From NCBI GenBank assembly GCA_947464595.1, contig CANHXO010000011.1, positions 1 through 39,161 of the forward strand: DNA of 39,161 nt. The letters run 5' to 3'. The notes beneath the pieces were generated by a model. That model saw only the letters and a program-made list of their open reading frames with translations, did no database searches and was not told where the DNA came from. The stretch comes from Cytophagaceae bacterium. Lineage in GTDB: Bacteria > Bacteroidota > Bacteroidia > Cytophagales > Spirosomataceae. The translations under genes were made by a program, and so were the position numbers. Every line of letters starts with the position of its first letter. Position 1 is the stretch's first letter. Of this stretch, positions 31,979 to 39,161 are shown one piece after another.

Positions 31979-33022
31979 TCAACGAAGCCCAAATTTGCAC
32001 CAATTCGCTTGAGCGTATTTCAAAGCCTTTTTATCCGTTGTTTTACTCTTAACGTAATCACATAAGTATTGATATTCTTTAGGACCAGGGGCATTCGGCA
32101 AAGCTTTGATTAAATTTTGAATGACTTTTATTCCTTCAGCCGCTTTTTTCTGTTTAAAATACAAGTGGCTTTCAGCCAGCCACGTTCTTCTAATGATACC
32201 ACTGGGGTCCATTCCTGTAGTTTTCATCTGACTTTTTATCTTAGCTATACTTGTAGAATTCAAATGGTTTATTTGAGAAGTTAGGACAATTTGAAAGATG
32301 TTTTCATAAATCATCCGAACCATATTAGGATCAAAGGCCCTGTTATATTCAGATAAATGGGTGACAAAATAATCAAATAATTCATTGTCATGGTTCATCA
32401 TGACAGTCTGAAGAATGTTTATTGTGCCTTGTGTGACATATTGATTGGAAGGCAATACCTTGGCAAACTCATTCATCATTTTAATATTAGTAAGCGTATC
32501 TCCCATAATCCTAGCATATTGAGCATAGTTCAATAAAAATGCAGGATTGCGATCCCCTGATTTGAACTTTTTAGGGAAATTACCCACTTGCTCTTGTGGA
32601 TTAGCTGCTCTCTGCCCAATTTGATTTACGCTAATGACCGAATTATCTTTCTCCCCAAAAGCTTTTACTTGTATCACTTTCATTGTTTTAGGTTCAAAGA
32701 AAATGAATGTAGGCGTTGCGTTAATAATGATTTTGTATTTTTTAAGAATGGCTAGGTTGTCCGGATTGTTGACATCTAATTGAAAATTGATGAAGTTGGT
32801 ATTGTAAACTGCACCCACTTGTGGTTGAGCAAAAGTTCCTTTGAATGACATGCAAACATGGCAATCAGGAGCATAGGCTTCTACAAAAAGTAATTTATTT
32901 TGTTGTTTAGCGGCGTTTACAGCCACATAAAAATTAGACGTTTTGATAAAGTTAATCCCTTTTTGCCCGAAAGTTGATGAACAAATAAAGGTCACTAAAA
33001 TCAAACATTTGATTAATCTCAT
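31979..33022 (-). CDS. Secreted thioredoxin-fold protein
   Basis: The product has 347 residues. A signal peptide (MRLIKCLILVTFICSSTFGQ) is followed by a thioredoxin-like domain (about 22-130) with LLFVEAYAPDCHVC holding the CxxC pair, and a cis-Pro region INATPTFIFFEP. The rest is helical (about 150-347) and may form repeats like those in other Bacteroidota thioredoxin-like proteins. It is expected in the periplasm, for disulfide reduction or exchange; partner unknown. It lies 6 bases after gldC on the same strand, so it may be co-transcribed with a gliding gene. Confidence 0.82.
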   Translation of the reverse strand: MRLIKCLILVTFICSSTFGQKGINFIKTSNFYVAVNAAKQQNKLLFVEAYAPDCHVCMSFKGTFAQPQVGAVYNTNFINFQLDVNNPDNLAILKKYKIIINATPTFIFFEPKTMKVIQVKAFGEKDNSVISVNQIGQRAANPQEQVGNFPKKFKSGDRNPAFLLNYAQYARIMGDTLTNIKMMNEFAKVLPSNQYVTQGTINILQTVMMNHDNELFDYFVTHLSEYNRAFDPNMVRMIYENIFQIVLTSQINHLNSTSIAKIKSQMKTTGMDPSGIIRRTWLAESHLYFKQKKAAEGIKVIQNLIKALPNAPGPKEYQYLCDYVKSKTTDKKALKYAQANWCKFGLR

Positions 33023-33028
33023 GCTCTT

Positions 33029-33382
33029 TTATTTAGTGCCTTTTTCAGCTTCGATGATTTCCTTTTGAAGGTGTGAGGATAAGGTGCGACATACTTGCTC
33101 AATCTCTTGAGAAAAGTAGGTATCTCCAGTGGCTTGAAGTGAGGCTTCAGACACAGTTCCCATAATCTCTATGAAAAAACGTTTCATGTCTAAAACTTCC
33201 ATATCCTTCGTCCATAATGGCAAGGTTAAAGTCCCTTTATGATAGGGATCCCACGTAGCTACTAAAATCGCTTTGGTTTCTTCAATACCTTCATTGGGGT
33301 TATCTGTGGCTGACCAAGTAATATTTTCGGGAATATTATGATCATCTAACTGAATTTTAAAATTTATTTCTGATTGTTTCAT
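33029..33382 (-). CDS. gldC: Gliding motility protein GldC
   Basis: The product has 117 residues. The whole length matches GldC: MKQSEINFKIQLDDHNIPEN at the start, ITWSATDN, then TLTLPLWTKDMEVLDMKRFF in the middle, and a helical C-terminal half with QATGDTYFSQEIE. GldC is a soluble or membrane-associated protein that supports gliding in Flavobacterium, and it persists in many Bacteroidota that do not glide. With the T9SS sorting domain elsewhere in the window it points to a type IX secretion/gliding lineage. It is divergent from cinA. Confidence 0.93.
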   Translation of the reverse strand: MKQSEINFKIQLDDHNIPENITWSATDNPNEGIEETKAILVATWDPYHKGTLTLPLWTKDMEVLDMKRFFIEIMGTVSEASLQATGDTYFSQEIEQVCRTLSSHLQKEIIEAEKGTK

Positions 33383-33435
33383 TTAATATGGGTGCTTTTT
33401 CAATTCTTGGGTGTTATTCAATCCCAAATAATCCG

Positions 33436-33453
33436 TATTTTCGTACAAAAGTA
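33436..33453. promoter_or_regulatory. Overlapping divergent -7 boxes for cinA and gldC
   Basis: TATTTTCG on the plus strand (33436-33443) faces cinA, 20 bases before its ATG. TACTTTTG on the minus strand (33446-33453) faces gldC, 63 bases before its ATG. The two boxes are 2 bases apart. The -33 elements are not clear. Confidence 0.35.
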
Positions 33454-33463
33454 AGAAAACTTA

Positions 33464-34714
33464 ATGGTTCGAGCAGAAATTATTACAATTGGAGATGAGA
33501 TTCTTTATGGTCAAATATTGGACACAAATACCCAATGGATCAGTTTCGAGTTAGATAAATTAGGCATAAAAACAATAAGAAAGTCTTCTATCGGTGATTC
33601 TGCAGGAGAAATTACCTCTATTCTGAGTGAAGCTAAATCAAGGGCTGATGTTGTTTTTATCACAGGTGGTTTAGGTCCCACCAAAGATGATTTAACGAAA
33701 AAAGTGTTAGCTGATTTTTTTCAATGCCCTTTAGAAATGCATGTGGAAGCGCTGAATGACGTCACAGAGTTTTTCTTAAAGCGAGGACGCGAATTGACAG
33801 AGATCAATCGAGGCCAAGCATTGTTGCCAACCAAAGCCCAATTTATTCCCAATAAACAAGGCACGGCACCTTGCATGTGGTTTGATGAATTTGGGGTAAT
33901 ATGGATATCAATGCCTGGTGTTCCTTTTGAGATGAAAGCAATCATGGAGCATGAAGTGATTCCAAGACTTATCTCCCACTTTAAGACACCTATCATTTAC
34001 CATAAAGTCATAAAAACCATTGGTATTGGGGAATCCTATTTATCGGATTTGATTCAAGCATGGGAATTATCTTTGCCTAAACATGTTAAACTGGCGTATT
34101 TGCCCTCTCTTGGCATTGTAAAACTTCGACTGACAGCTTTTGGGGAAGATTTAGCATGGCTTACTTCAGAGGTTGAAAATCAAATTAATCTGTTACTCCC
34201 ACAAATAAAGTCCTATGTTTTTGGGTATGAAAAGGATGAAATTGCTGAGGTAGTGGGTCATTTATTAATCAAAAATAAGGCTACCATTGCATTGGCTGAA
34301 AGTTGTACGGGTGGACATCTTGCACATCAATTTACGCAAGTGGCAGGAAGTTCTGAATATTTTGTAGGGGGTGTGATTGCATATTCCAACGAAATTAAAA
34401 AGGATGTTTTGCAAGTTTCGGAATCCATCTTAACGCATGATGGAGCCGTGAGCGAAGCTTGTGTAATTGCCATGGCCAAGGGAATTAGGTCAAAATTTAA
34501 AGTTAATTTTGGTATTGCAACTTCAGGAATTGCTGGACCCTCTGGGGGGACGGAAGATAAGCCTGTGGGTACAGTATGGATTGCTTTAGCATCAGAAGAT
34601 GAGGTAATTACAAGAAAATTACAATTAGGTGGTAATCGTTTACAAAATATACATATGACCTCTTTGAATTCATTGAATTTGATTAGGCGATATTTATTAA
34701 AAGATTTATCTTAG
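33464..34714 (+). CDS. cinA: Competence/damage-inducible protein CinA (two-domain)
   Basis: The product has 416 residues. The N-terminal MoCF-like domain (about 1-170) has EIITIGDEILYGQILDTNTQ and ITGGLGPTKDDLT. The C-terminal domain (about 260-416) is the nicotinamide mononucleotide deamidase, with LAESCTGGHLAHQFTQVAG, GGVIAYSNEIKKDVL and TSGIAGPSGGT. The protein recycles pyridine nucleotides and hydrolyses NMN. Length and both domains are intact. The E2 gene starts 4 bases after its stop. Confidence 0.95.
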   Translation: MVRAEIITIGDEILYGQILDTNTQWISFELDKLGIKTIRKSSIGDSAGEITSILSEAKSRADVVFITGGLGPTKDDLTKKVLADFFQCPLEMHVEALNDVTEFFLKRGRELTEINRGQALLPTKAQFIPNKQGTAPCMWFDEFGVIWISMPGVPFEMKAIMEHEVIPRLISHFKTPIIYHKVIKTIGIGESYLSDLIQAWELSLPKHVKLAYLPSLGIVKLRLTAFGEDLAWLTSEVENQINLLLPQIKSYVFGYEKDEIAEVVGHLLIKNKATIALAESCTGGHLAHQFTQVAGSSEYFVGGVIAYSNEIKKDVLQVSESILTHDGAVSEACVIAMAKGIRSKFKVNFGIATSGIAGPSGGTEDKPVGTVWIALASEDEVITRKLQLGGNRLQNIHMTSLNSLNLIRRYLLKDLS

Positions 34715-34718
34715 CATT

Positions 34719-35987
34719 ATGGCTACAACGGAAATAATAATGCCCAAAATGGGTGAGAGTATCATGGAAGCTACTGTTTTAAATTGGTTAAAACAGCCAG
34801 GTGATTATGTAGAAGCTGATGAATTTATTGTTGAAGTAGCAACCGATAAAATTGACACCGAAGTACCCTCTCCAATCGCTGGTTATTTAAAAAAGATTTT
34901 AGTACCCGTAGGAAGCATTGCTGAAATAGGAAAACCCATATGCATAATCGATGCCGTCGTTACCCAAGATTCAAGTATAACGGAAAAAAATCTCGATACC
35001 TATTCCATTATTGAAGATCAAGCTCTTTCTAATTTGACAGATTTATCGTTGGGCAGTTTTAACCCCAATTCAGGACAAGCTAATCCTTGGATTTCTCCGT
35101 TGATTAAACAAATATGCCAACAAGAAAAAGTATCTCAACGAGAACTTAGTGAAATTGTCGGCTCAGGTTTAGATAATCGAGTGACTAAAAAGGATGTGTT
35201 GAATTACATTGCCATTCGAAATTCAAAAAGAGTCATAGCCTCAGGTACGTTGAGCCAAGGAACGGGTTTGCGTTTACCTGGTGATGAGGTATTTGAAATG
35301 GATCGCATGAGGAAAATGATCTCCGAAAGAATGCTCGATTCCAAGAGAATTTCTCCCCATGTTACCTCATTTTTGGAAACAGATATGACTGCTATGGTTG
35401 AATGGCGTGAGAAAAATAAAATTAAATTTCAAGAAAAGTATCATGAGCCCATTACCTATACGCCTTTGTTATTTATGGCTACAGCGATGGCGATTAAGGA
35501 TTTTCCAGGAATGAACATTTCTGTAGAAGGGAATTTTATTGTCCAACATGCCCAAATAAACATAGGAATGGCAGTTGCATTGCCCAATGGCAATTTAATT
35601 GTTCCCGTTATCCATGAAGTGGACAAATTATCTTTAGTTGAATTAACAAAAAAAGTAAATGACCTATCAAATCGCGCAAGGTTAAACAAATTAAAGCCAG
35701 CCGACTTAGAAGGGGGTACTTTTTCAATTTCTAATATAGGTTCTTTTGGCAACTTAATGGGCACTCCTATTATTGTCCAACCTCAGGTTGGCATTTTAGC
35801 TTTTGGCTTAATTGAAAAGAAAGCGTCAGTAGTGAGTCGGCCAGAAGGTGATTCCATCGAAATCCGCCAAAAGATGTTTGTTTCTCATTCCTATGATCAC
35901 CGTATAATTGATGGTAACCTAGGAGGTGGTTTCTTAAAAAGAGTTTCAGATTACTTAGAAAAATTCAACTTCCCTAAAGAAATATAA
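34719..35987 (+). CDS. 2-oxoacid dehydrogenase E2 component (dihydrolipoyl acyltransferase)
   Basis: The product has 422 residues. An N-terminal lipoyl domain (1-78) has Lys44 in EVATDKIDTEV. A linker follows. The peripheral subunit-binding domain (about 125-165) has SPLIKQICQQE and NRVTKKDVLNYI. The acyltransferase domain (about 190-422) ends with SYDHRIIDGNLGG, the catalytic HxxxDG. The PKMGES start fits branched-chain or 2-oxoglutarate E2 better than pyruvate E2, but the exact complex is not certain and no E1 gene lies nearby. It follows cinA by 4 bases, and its stop is part of the terminator stem. Confidence 0.9.
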   Translation: MATTEIIMPKMGESIMEATVLNWLKQPGDYVEADEFIVEVATDKIDTEVPSPIAGYLKKILVPVGSIAEIGKPICIIDAVVTQDSSITEKNLDTYSIIEDQALSNLTDLSLGSFNPNSGQANPWISPLIKQICQQEKVSQRELSEIVGSGLDNRVTKKDVLNYIAIRNSKRVIASGTLSQGTGLRLPGDEVFEMDRMRKMISERMLDSKRISPHVTSFLETDMTAMVEWREKNKIKFQEKYHEPITYTPLLFMATAMAIKDFPGMNISVEGNFIVQHAQINIGMAVALPNGNLIVPVIHEVDKLSLVELTKKVNDLSNRARLNKLKPADLEGGTFSISNIGSFGNLMGTPIIVQPQVGILAFGLIEKKASVVSRPEGDSIEIRQKMFVSHSYDHRIIDGNLGGGFLKRVSDYLEKFNFPKEI

Positions 35988-36010
35988 AAGCCCTCGTTAA
36001 AGGGCTTTTA
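35985..36010. terminator. Bidirectional terminator between E2 gene and desaturase
   Basis: TAAAAGCCCT (35985-35994) pairs perfectly with AGGGCTTTTA (36001-36010) with a 6-base loop. A-run and T-run at the ends let it work both ways. The E2 stop codon forms its first bases. Confidence 0.88.
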
Positions 36011-36015
36011 CAAAA

Positions 36016-36777
36016 TCAAAACTTAGCGTCCGCTGGTTTTATGTTAGGCTTTATTATTTTCAGCCACGTTAATAGTTTAACCAGTGGATAGGTAGGATCA
36101 AATTCGAACCACTTGGTGGCAAAATTCACTCGATTAGGTAATTTGTGGTGATTGTTTTGAAATAATTCTCCCATCATCAGCACGTCAAATACTAAAGAAT
36201 TTTTTGAATGATCATGGTTGTCATAATTTTGATAGCCATATTTATGACCAGACCAATTGACGATGGCTCCATGTACAGGGCCCATTAAGAAATGCACAGG
36301 CAATAATAGAAAAAATGCCCAATGCATATCAAAGTAAATAAAGGCAATGATGTATAAAGATGCATAAGCCACACCCCAACCAATTCTAGAAATCCAAGAA
36401 TCTCCGATCTTTTCAATGGTTTTAGAAACCGGATAATCGTGTTCAAATCGTTCTTCGATATTATTTTTTCGGTTTAAAACGGCATTGTAGATATCTTTTG
36501 TTTTCCACATCATCGTAAAAACATTGCTAGAAAACATAGGCGAATGCGGATCTTTCTTGGTATCTGAAAAAGCATGGTGCATTCTATGTAAGATTGCATA
36601 GGCTCTAGGACTTAAAAATGAGGATCCTTGAGATAAGTAGGTCAAGAAATAAAAGAATTTCTCCCAAAATTTACTCATGACAAACATTTTATGCGCTGAA
36701 TAACGGTGAAGAAAAAAGGTTTGGCTAAATAAGGATATGTACCAATGTATGATAAAAGCCGGAAGAACTAATTGCAT
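36016..36777 (-). CDS. Acyl-CoA desaturase (membrane fatty acid desaturase)
   Basis: The product has 253 residues and about four membrane segments. The three His boxes are HRYSAH, HRMHH and QNNHHKLPNR. The last has Gln where many SCD-type enzymes have His, with the NxxHH core still present. HSGHKYGYQNYDNHDHS is a further His-rich segment. It uses oxygen and an electron carrier to introduce a double bond in a saturated acyl chain, adjusting membrane fluidity. A -7 box on this strand (TATATTTG, 36801-36808) lies 23 bases upstream of the ATG. It is short for the class, with no cytochrome b5 domain. Confidence 0.9.
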   Translation of the reverse strand: MQLVLPAFIIHWYISLFSQTFFLHRYSAHKMFVMSKFWEKFFYFLTYLSQGSSFLSPRAYAILHRMHHAFSDTKKDPHSPMFSSNVFTMMWKTKDIYNAVLNRKNNIEERFEHDYPVSKTIEKIGDSWISRIGWGVAYASLYIIAFIYFDMHWAFFLLLPVHFLMGPVHGAIVNWSGHKYGYQNYDNHDHSKNSLVFDVLMMGELFQNNHHKLPNRVNFATKWFEFDPTYPLVKLLTWLKIIKPNIKPADAKF

Positions 36778-36800
36778 TTTTTCAGTTTAAAATTTGATTA

Positions 36801-36808
36801 CAAATATA
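36801..36808 (-). promoter_or_regulatory. -7 box of the desaturase gene
   Basis: On the minus strand this reads TATATTTG, a full match to TAnnTTTG, 23 bases before the desaturase ATG. No clear -33 element was found. Confidence 0.4.
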
Positions 36809-36868
36809 ATAAGCAATTTGACACTCTTATTGTTTTGTTTATTTTTTAATAATTGATTTTTATCATAC

Positions 36869-37516
36869 TTATGGATTGCTAAACGCGTATTGGATAATAT
36901 TGGCCCCCATCTTTAAAGCTTCTTGGTGTTTTTCAACTGGATCTGTATAGGTACCTACATCTTCCCACCCATTTCCCAAATCACTTTCATAAGAATAAAA
37001 ACAGATTAACCTTCCTTTGAAAATCAAACCGAAACCCTGTGCAGGCTTTCCGTCGTGTTCGTGAATTTTGGGCAAACCTTTTGGGAAATTATAAGCCTGA
37101 TGGTAAATGGCATGTGAATATGGTAATTCTACAAAATCTAAAGCAGGAAATACTTTTTTCATTTCTCGTCTTATGTACGCATCTAATCCATAATTATCAT
37201 CAATGTGCAGAAATCCTCCGCCCAGTAAATAAGTTCTTAAATTCTTTACTTCTGAATCATTGAAAATAACGTTTCCATGCCCAGTTAAGTGAATAAATGG
37301 ATAATTGAATAATTGTTTACTTGATAATTCAACGGTTTCAGGCGTGCTTGAAAGTTTTAGCGGCAGATTTGAATTACAAAAATTAATCAAATTGGGCAAT
37401 GAAGTTTTATTGGCATACCAATCTCCTCCCCCAGAATATTTCACTTTGGCTAATTTTATTTGACCCCAAAGAGTAGGGCTAACCAATAAAAAACACAAGA
37501 TTAATGCTTTATTCAT
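36869..37516 (-). CDS. Secreted DUF4159 protein
   Basis: The product has 215 residues from the ATG at 37516, which gives a signal peptide (MNKALILCFLLVSPTLWGQ). An ATG at 37525 would add three residues. The rest matches DUF4159: AKVKYSGGGDWYANKTSLPN, HLTGHGNVIFNDSEV, LLGGGFLHIDDNYG, VELPYSHAIYH and a late NGWEDVGTY. The fold resembles a class I glutamine amidotransferase-like domain, but a catalytic triad is not evident to me. Its start overlaps the end of rsmE by 8 bases, so it is translationally coupled. Its role is unknown; a cell-envelope function is possible. Confidence 0.82.
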   Translation of the reverse strand: MNKALILCFLLVSPTLWGQIKLAKVKYSGGGDWYANKTSLPNLINFCNSNLPLKLSSTPETVELSSKQLFNYPFIHLTGHGNVIFNDSEVKNLRTYLLGGGFLHIDDNYGLDAYIRREMKKVFPALDFVELPYSHAIYHQAYNFPKGLPKIHEHDGKPAQGFGLIFKGRLICFYSYESDLGNGWEDVGTYTDPVEKHQEALKMGANIIQYAFSNP

Positions 37517-38234
37517 GGAGCGCATGTAATAAATGGATACTGTGTGTGGCAGCAATGCAGGCCGTTTCTGTTCGTAAAATTGCCTTACCTAGGCTAAAGG
37601 GTAACCATTGGGCTGCGATCAAAGAATCACTTTCTTCTTTTGAAAAATCACCTTCAGGACCTATTAGAATATTTAAATTGATGTTTTTATGAAAAACAGT
37701 AAAAAGTGGCGGGTCTACTGGATCAGCTATATGCGCAAATAAATATTGATTGGATGAGTCTTGATTAACCGGAAATTTAATCACTTCTTTGATGGAAATC
37801 ATCGGTTTAATCTCGGGTAAAAATAAATTTTTTGATTGTTTTAACGCAGATACAGCTATTTTTTCTAATCGATTTAATTTAATTTCCTTCCTTTCAGAAT
37901 ACCTGGAATGAAAAAAACCTATGGAATGAATGCCTAGTTCCGTACACTTTTCTACCATCCATTCCATTCGCTCCATTTGCTTGGTTGGCGCGACCCAAAG
38001 TGATAGAGTGAAATCTTGACTTTTAATCTCCTCTAAAATTTGTAAGGACTTGAAAGTTGTCTTCTTTGAATCAACATTTTCTAATTCTGCTTGATAGCGT
38101 TTCCCCTTCCCATTTAATAGATGGATTTGATCACCCGTTTTTAAACGTAAAACTTTACAGGCATGAAATGATTCATCTTCACTTAAACCGGATTTTAATT
38201 CTGGTTCTGAAGCATAGAAAACCGGACAACTCAT
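37509..38234 (-). CDS. rsmE: 16S rRNA (uracil(1498)-N3)-methyltransferase RsmE
   Basis: The product has 241 residues. The N-terminal PUA-like domain (about 1-70) has HACKVLRLKTGDQIHLLNGK. The SPOUT methyltransferase domain has VEKCTELGI, then LIGPEGDFSKEE and LGKAILRTETACIAA, which form the SAM-binding knot. It methylates U1498 in 16S rRNA. Length is normal and the start MSCPVFYASEPELK has no better rival. It lies 3 bases after the acidic unknown gene and overlaps the DUF4159 gene by 8 bases. Confidence 0.95.
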   Translation of the reverse strand: MSCPVFYASEPELKSGLSEDESFHACKVLRLKTGDQIHLLNGKGKRYQAELENVDSKKTTFKSLQILEEIKSQDFTLSLWVAPTKQMERMEWMVEKCTELGIHSIGFFHSRYSERKEIKLNRLEKIAVSALKQSKNLFLPEIKPMISIKEVIKFPVNQDSSNQYLFAHIADPVDPPLFTVFHKNINLNILIGPEGDFSKEESDSLIAAQWLPFSLGKAILRTETACIAATHSIHLLHALHE

Positions 38235-38237
38235 TTA

Positions 38238-38792
38238 CTATTCTTCCGTTTTAAATGAATATAAGGATGTGTCAAGTTTGAGGCTGTTTGAATTGAAATC
38301 TGAAATGAATTTCTCAATGACTTCTTCTTCTAAGGCAGCTACATAAAGCGCTGCTTCTAAGCTTATTCCGAAATCAAAATCCTCATCTAGTTCAATATAC
38401 TCGCTAACTTTGATGTCATCGTTTTCTTCAATTTCATCGATGATTTCTAAAATCATCATTTCCACTTCATCATCAAGTGCTTCGTTGGCCACATAGGTCT
38501 CATCTCTATTTTCTATCGGTACATAAAGTGGAAACTGCTCTATAGCCTCCCGCTCAGCTTCCTCATAGATGGTACTAGAGTAATGTAATTGAAGTGTACA
38601 AAGAATGGCATCGTAAACAACTTCCCTCTCTTTGTATGTGCCTACAAATTGAATGTGGACCATTTCCTTATAATTTCCCATCGGTAAATCTTCATCATCA
38701 ATGACAATGAATGATTTGTTCTCAGCTGCACACAAAGCTTTTAAGTTAGCTATTTCTTCAGCTAAAAATCCTGGATTATCTTGTTTCAACAT
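38238..38792 (-). CDS. Conserved-looking acidic protein of unknown function
   Basis: The product has 184 residues. I do not recognise a named family. The N-terminal 70 residues mix alpha and beta elements (MLKQDNPGFLAEEIANLKAL, SFIVIDDEDLPM, MVHIQFVGTY). The middle is very acidic (EIIDEIEENDDIKVSEYI), and the C-terminus has AALYVAALEEEVIEKFISDF. There is no signal peptide or membrane helix, so it should be cytoplasmic. Similar acidic proteins are found next to rsmE in other Bacteroidota as far as I recall, but I cannot confirm that here. It lies 3 bases before rsmE and 12 bases after the glutamine synthetase end. Confidence 0.65.
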   Translation of the reverse strand: MLKQDNPGFLAEEIANLKALCAAENKSFIVIDDEDLPMGNYKEMVHIQFVGTYKEREVVYDAILCTLQLHYSSTIYEEAEREAIEQFPLYVPIENRDETYVANEALDDEVEMMILEIIDEIEENDDIKVSEYIELDEDFDFGISLEAALYVAALEEEVIEKFISDFNSNSLKLDTSLYSFKTEE

Positions 38793-38804
38793 GTGGATTA
38801 TTGG

Positions 38805-39161
38805 CTATTTGATTAATAATAACTCTCTATACTTCGGTAATGGCCATTCATCATCATCCACAATGAGTTCTAATTTATCTACCGCATATCGGATTTCCTC
38901 AAAGAATCCTTTTACATTGATTCCATACATGGTTGCCCTTTCTTCCAGATTCTCAAGGTTATTTGCTGTTTTTCTAGCCTCTGTCATTTCATTTTGCAAA
39001 CGAACAATCGTGGAGGTATATTCAGATATCTTTTTAATCATTTCGATCGTTGGCGCAAAATACTGTGGGTCAATGCCAATTTCTTTCTGCCCTTTTACAT
39101 TTTCTACCAATTGAGTTTGATACTTTAAGGAAGTGGAAACGATATGATTGATGGCCATATC
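38805..39161 (-). CDS. glnN: C-terminal end of type III glutamine synthetase (gene runs past window edge)
   Basis: The visible 118 residues read NHIVSTSLKYQTQLVENVKG, then MTEARKTANNLE, and end DKLELIVDDDEWPLPKYREL followed by LLIK. This is the conserved C-terminal helical end of GSIII (GlnN), which is normally about 720-730 residues. The Met at 39158 is internal: the frame is open to the window edge at 39161. The enzyme makes glutamine from glutamate, ammonia and ATP. Its catalytic core lies outside the window, so integrity cannot be judged. Confidence 0.88.
   Translation of the reverse strand, partial: DMAINHIVSTSLKYQTQLVENVKGQKEIGIDPQYFAPTIEMIKKISEYTSTIVRLQNEMTEARKTANNLENLEERATMYGINVKGFFEEIRYAVDKLELIVDDDEWPLPKYRELLLIK

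Noticed and set aside
38805-39158. Complete 117-residue protein
   Set aside because: The sequence is the C-terminus of type III glutamine synthetase, and the frame continues to the window edge.

Overview
The window looks like chromosomal DNA from a member of the Bacteroidota, most likely a Cytophagales-type bacterium. The evidence is the AT-rich sequence, genes with no clear Shine-Dalgarno sequence, several TAnnTTTG-type -7 promoter boxes, a type IX secretion (T9SS) type A sorting domain, the gliding protein GldC, a fused CcoN-CcoO oxidase subunit, the C-terminus of a type III glutamine synthetase, and several small families typical of this phylum. I cannot name the genus. I see no prophage, insertion sequence, CRISPR array or plasmid function. 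No gene-free stretch exceeds 300 bases.

Layout. (1) 1-1860: the end of a large repetitive surface-type protein, followed at once by a small secreted protein with a T9SS sorting domain and a strong terminator. (2) 1911-13253: a respiratory island. A PAS histidine kinase and a receiver-CRP fusion regulator read rightward. They meet, tail to tail, a leftward cbb3 oxidase cluster ordered ccoI, ccoS, ccoN-O fusion, ccoQ, ccoP, a DUF2892 protein, ccoG, ccoH and a TauE/SafE-like membrane protein. A lone CRP-type sensor domain without a DNA-binding part is divergent from ccoI. (3) 13305-24273: housekeeping genes (an SDR, rlmD, dnaB, phoH, a GNAT, a DUF3127 protein with an SSB-like tail, tRNA-Leu(GAG), trhO, a Gre-like factor, a nucleoside phosphorylase, surE, a Nudix hydrolase). 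(4) 24314-27066: a CDF metal transporter and a tight three-gene pterin operon (PTPS-type synthase, folE, atypical SDR). (5) 27147-31978: a GH109-type Gfo/Idh/MocA protein with a FucP-type sugar transporter, then long-form ispG and a small membrane protein. (6) 31979-39161: a thioredoxin-fold protein, gldC, cinA, a 2-oxoacid dehydrogenase E2, an acyl-CoA desaturase, a DUF4159 protein, rsmE, an acidic unknown and the end of a type III glutamine synthetase.

How the genes work together. The strongest systems story is the respiratory island. The kinase PAS domain resembles the haem PAS of FixL, including a histidine at the position and spacing of the FixL haem ligand. Its partner joins a FixJ-like receiver to a FixK/CRP-like DNA-binding module. 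This looks like the FixL-FixJ-FixK cascade compressed into two proteins and placed beside its expected target, the high-affinity cbb3 oxidase. A CRP-shaped palindrome lies just upstream of ccoS. The second point of interest is the pterin operon, whose enzyme order matches a tetrahydrobiopterin-type route. Its SDR lacks the usual catalytic tyrosine.
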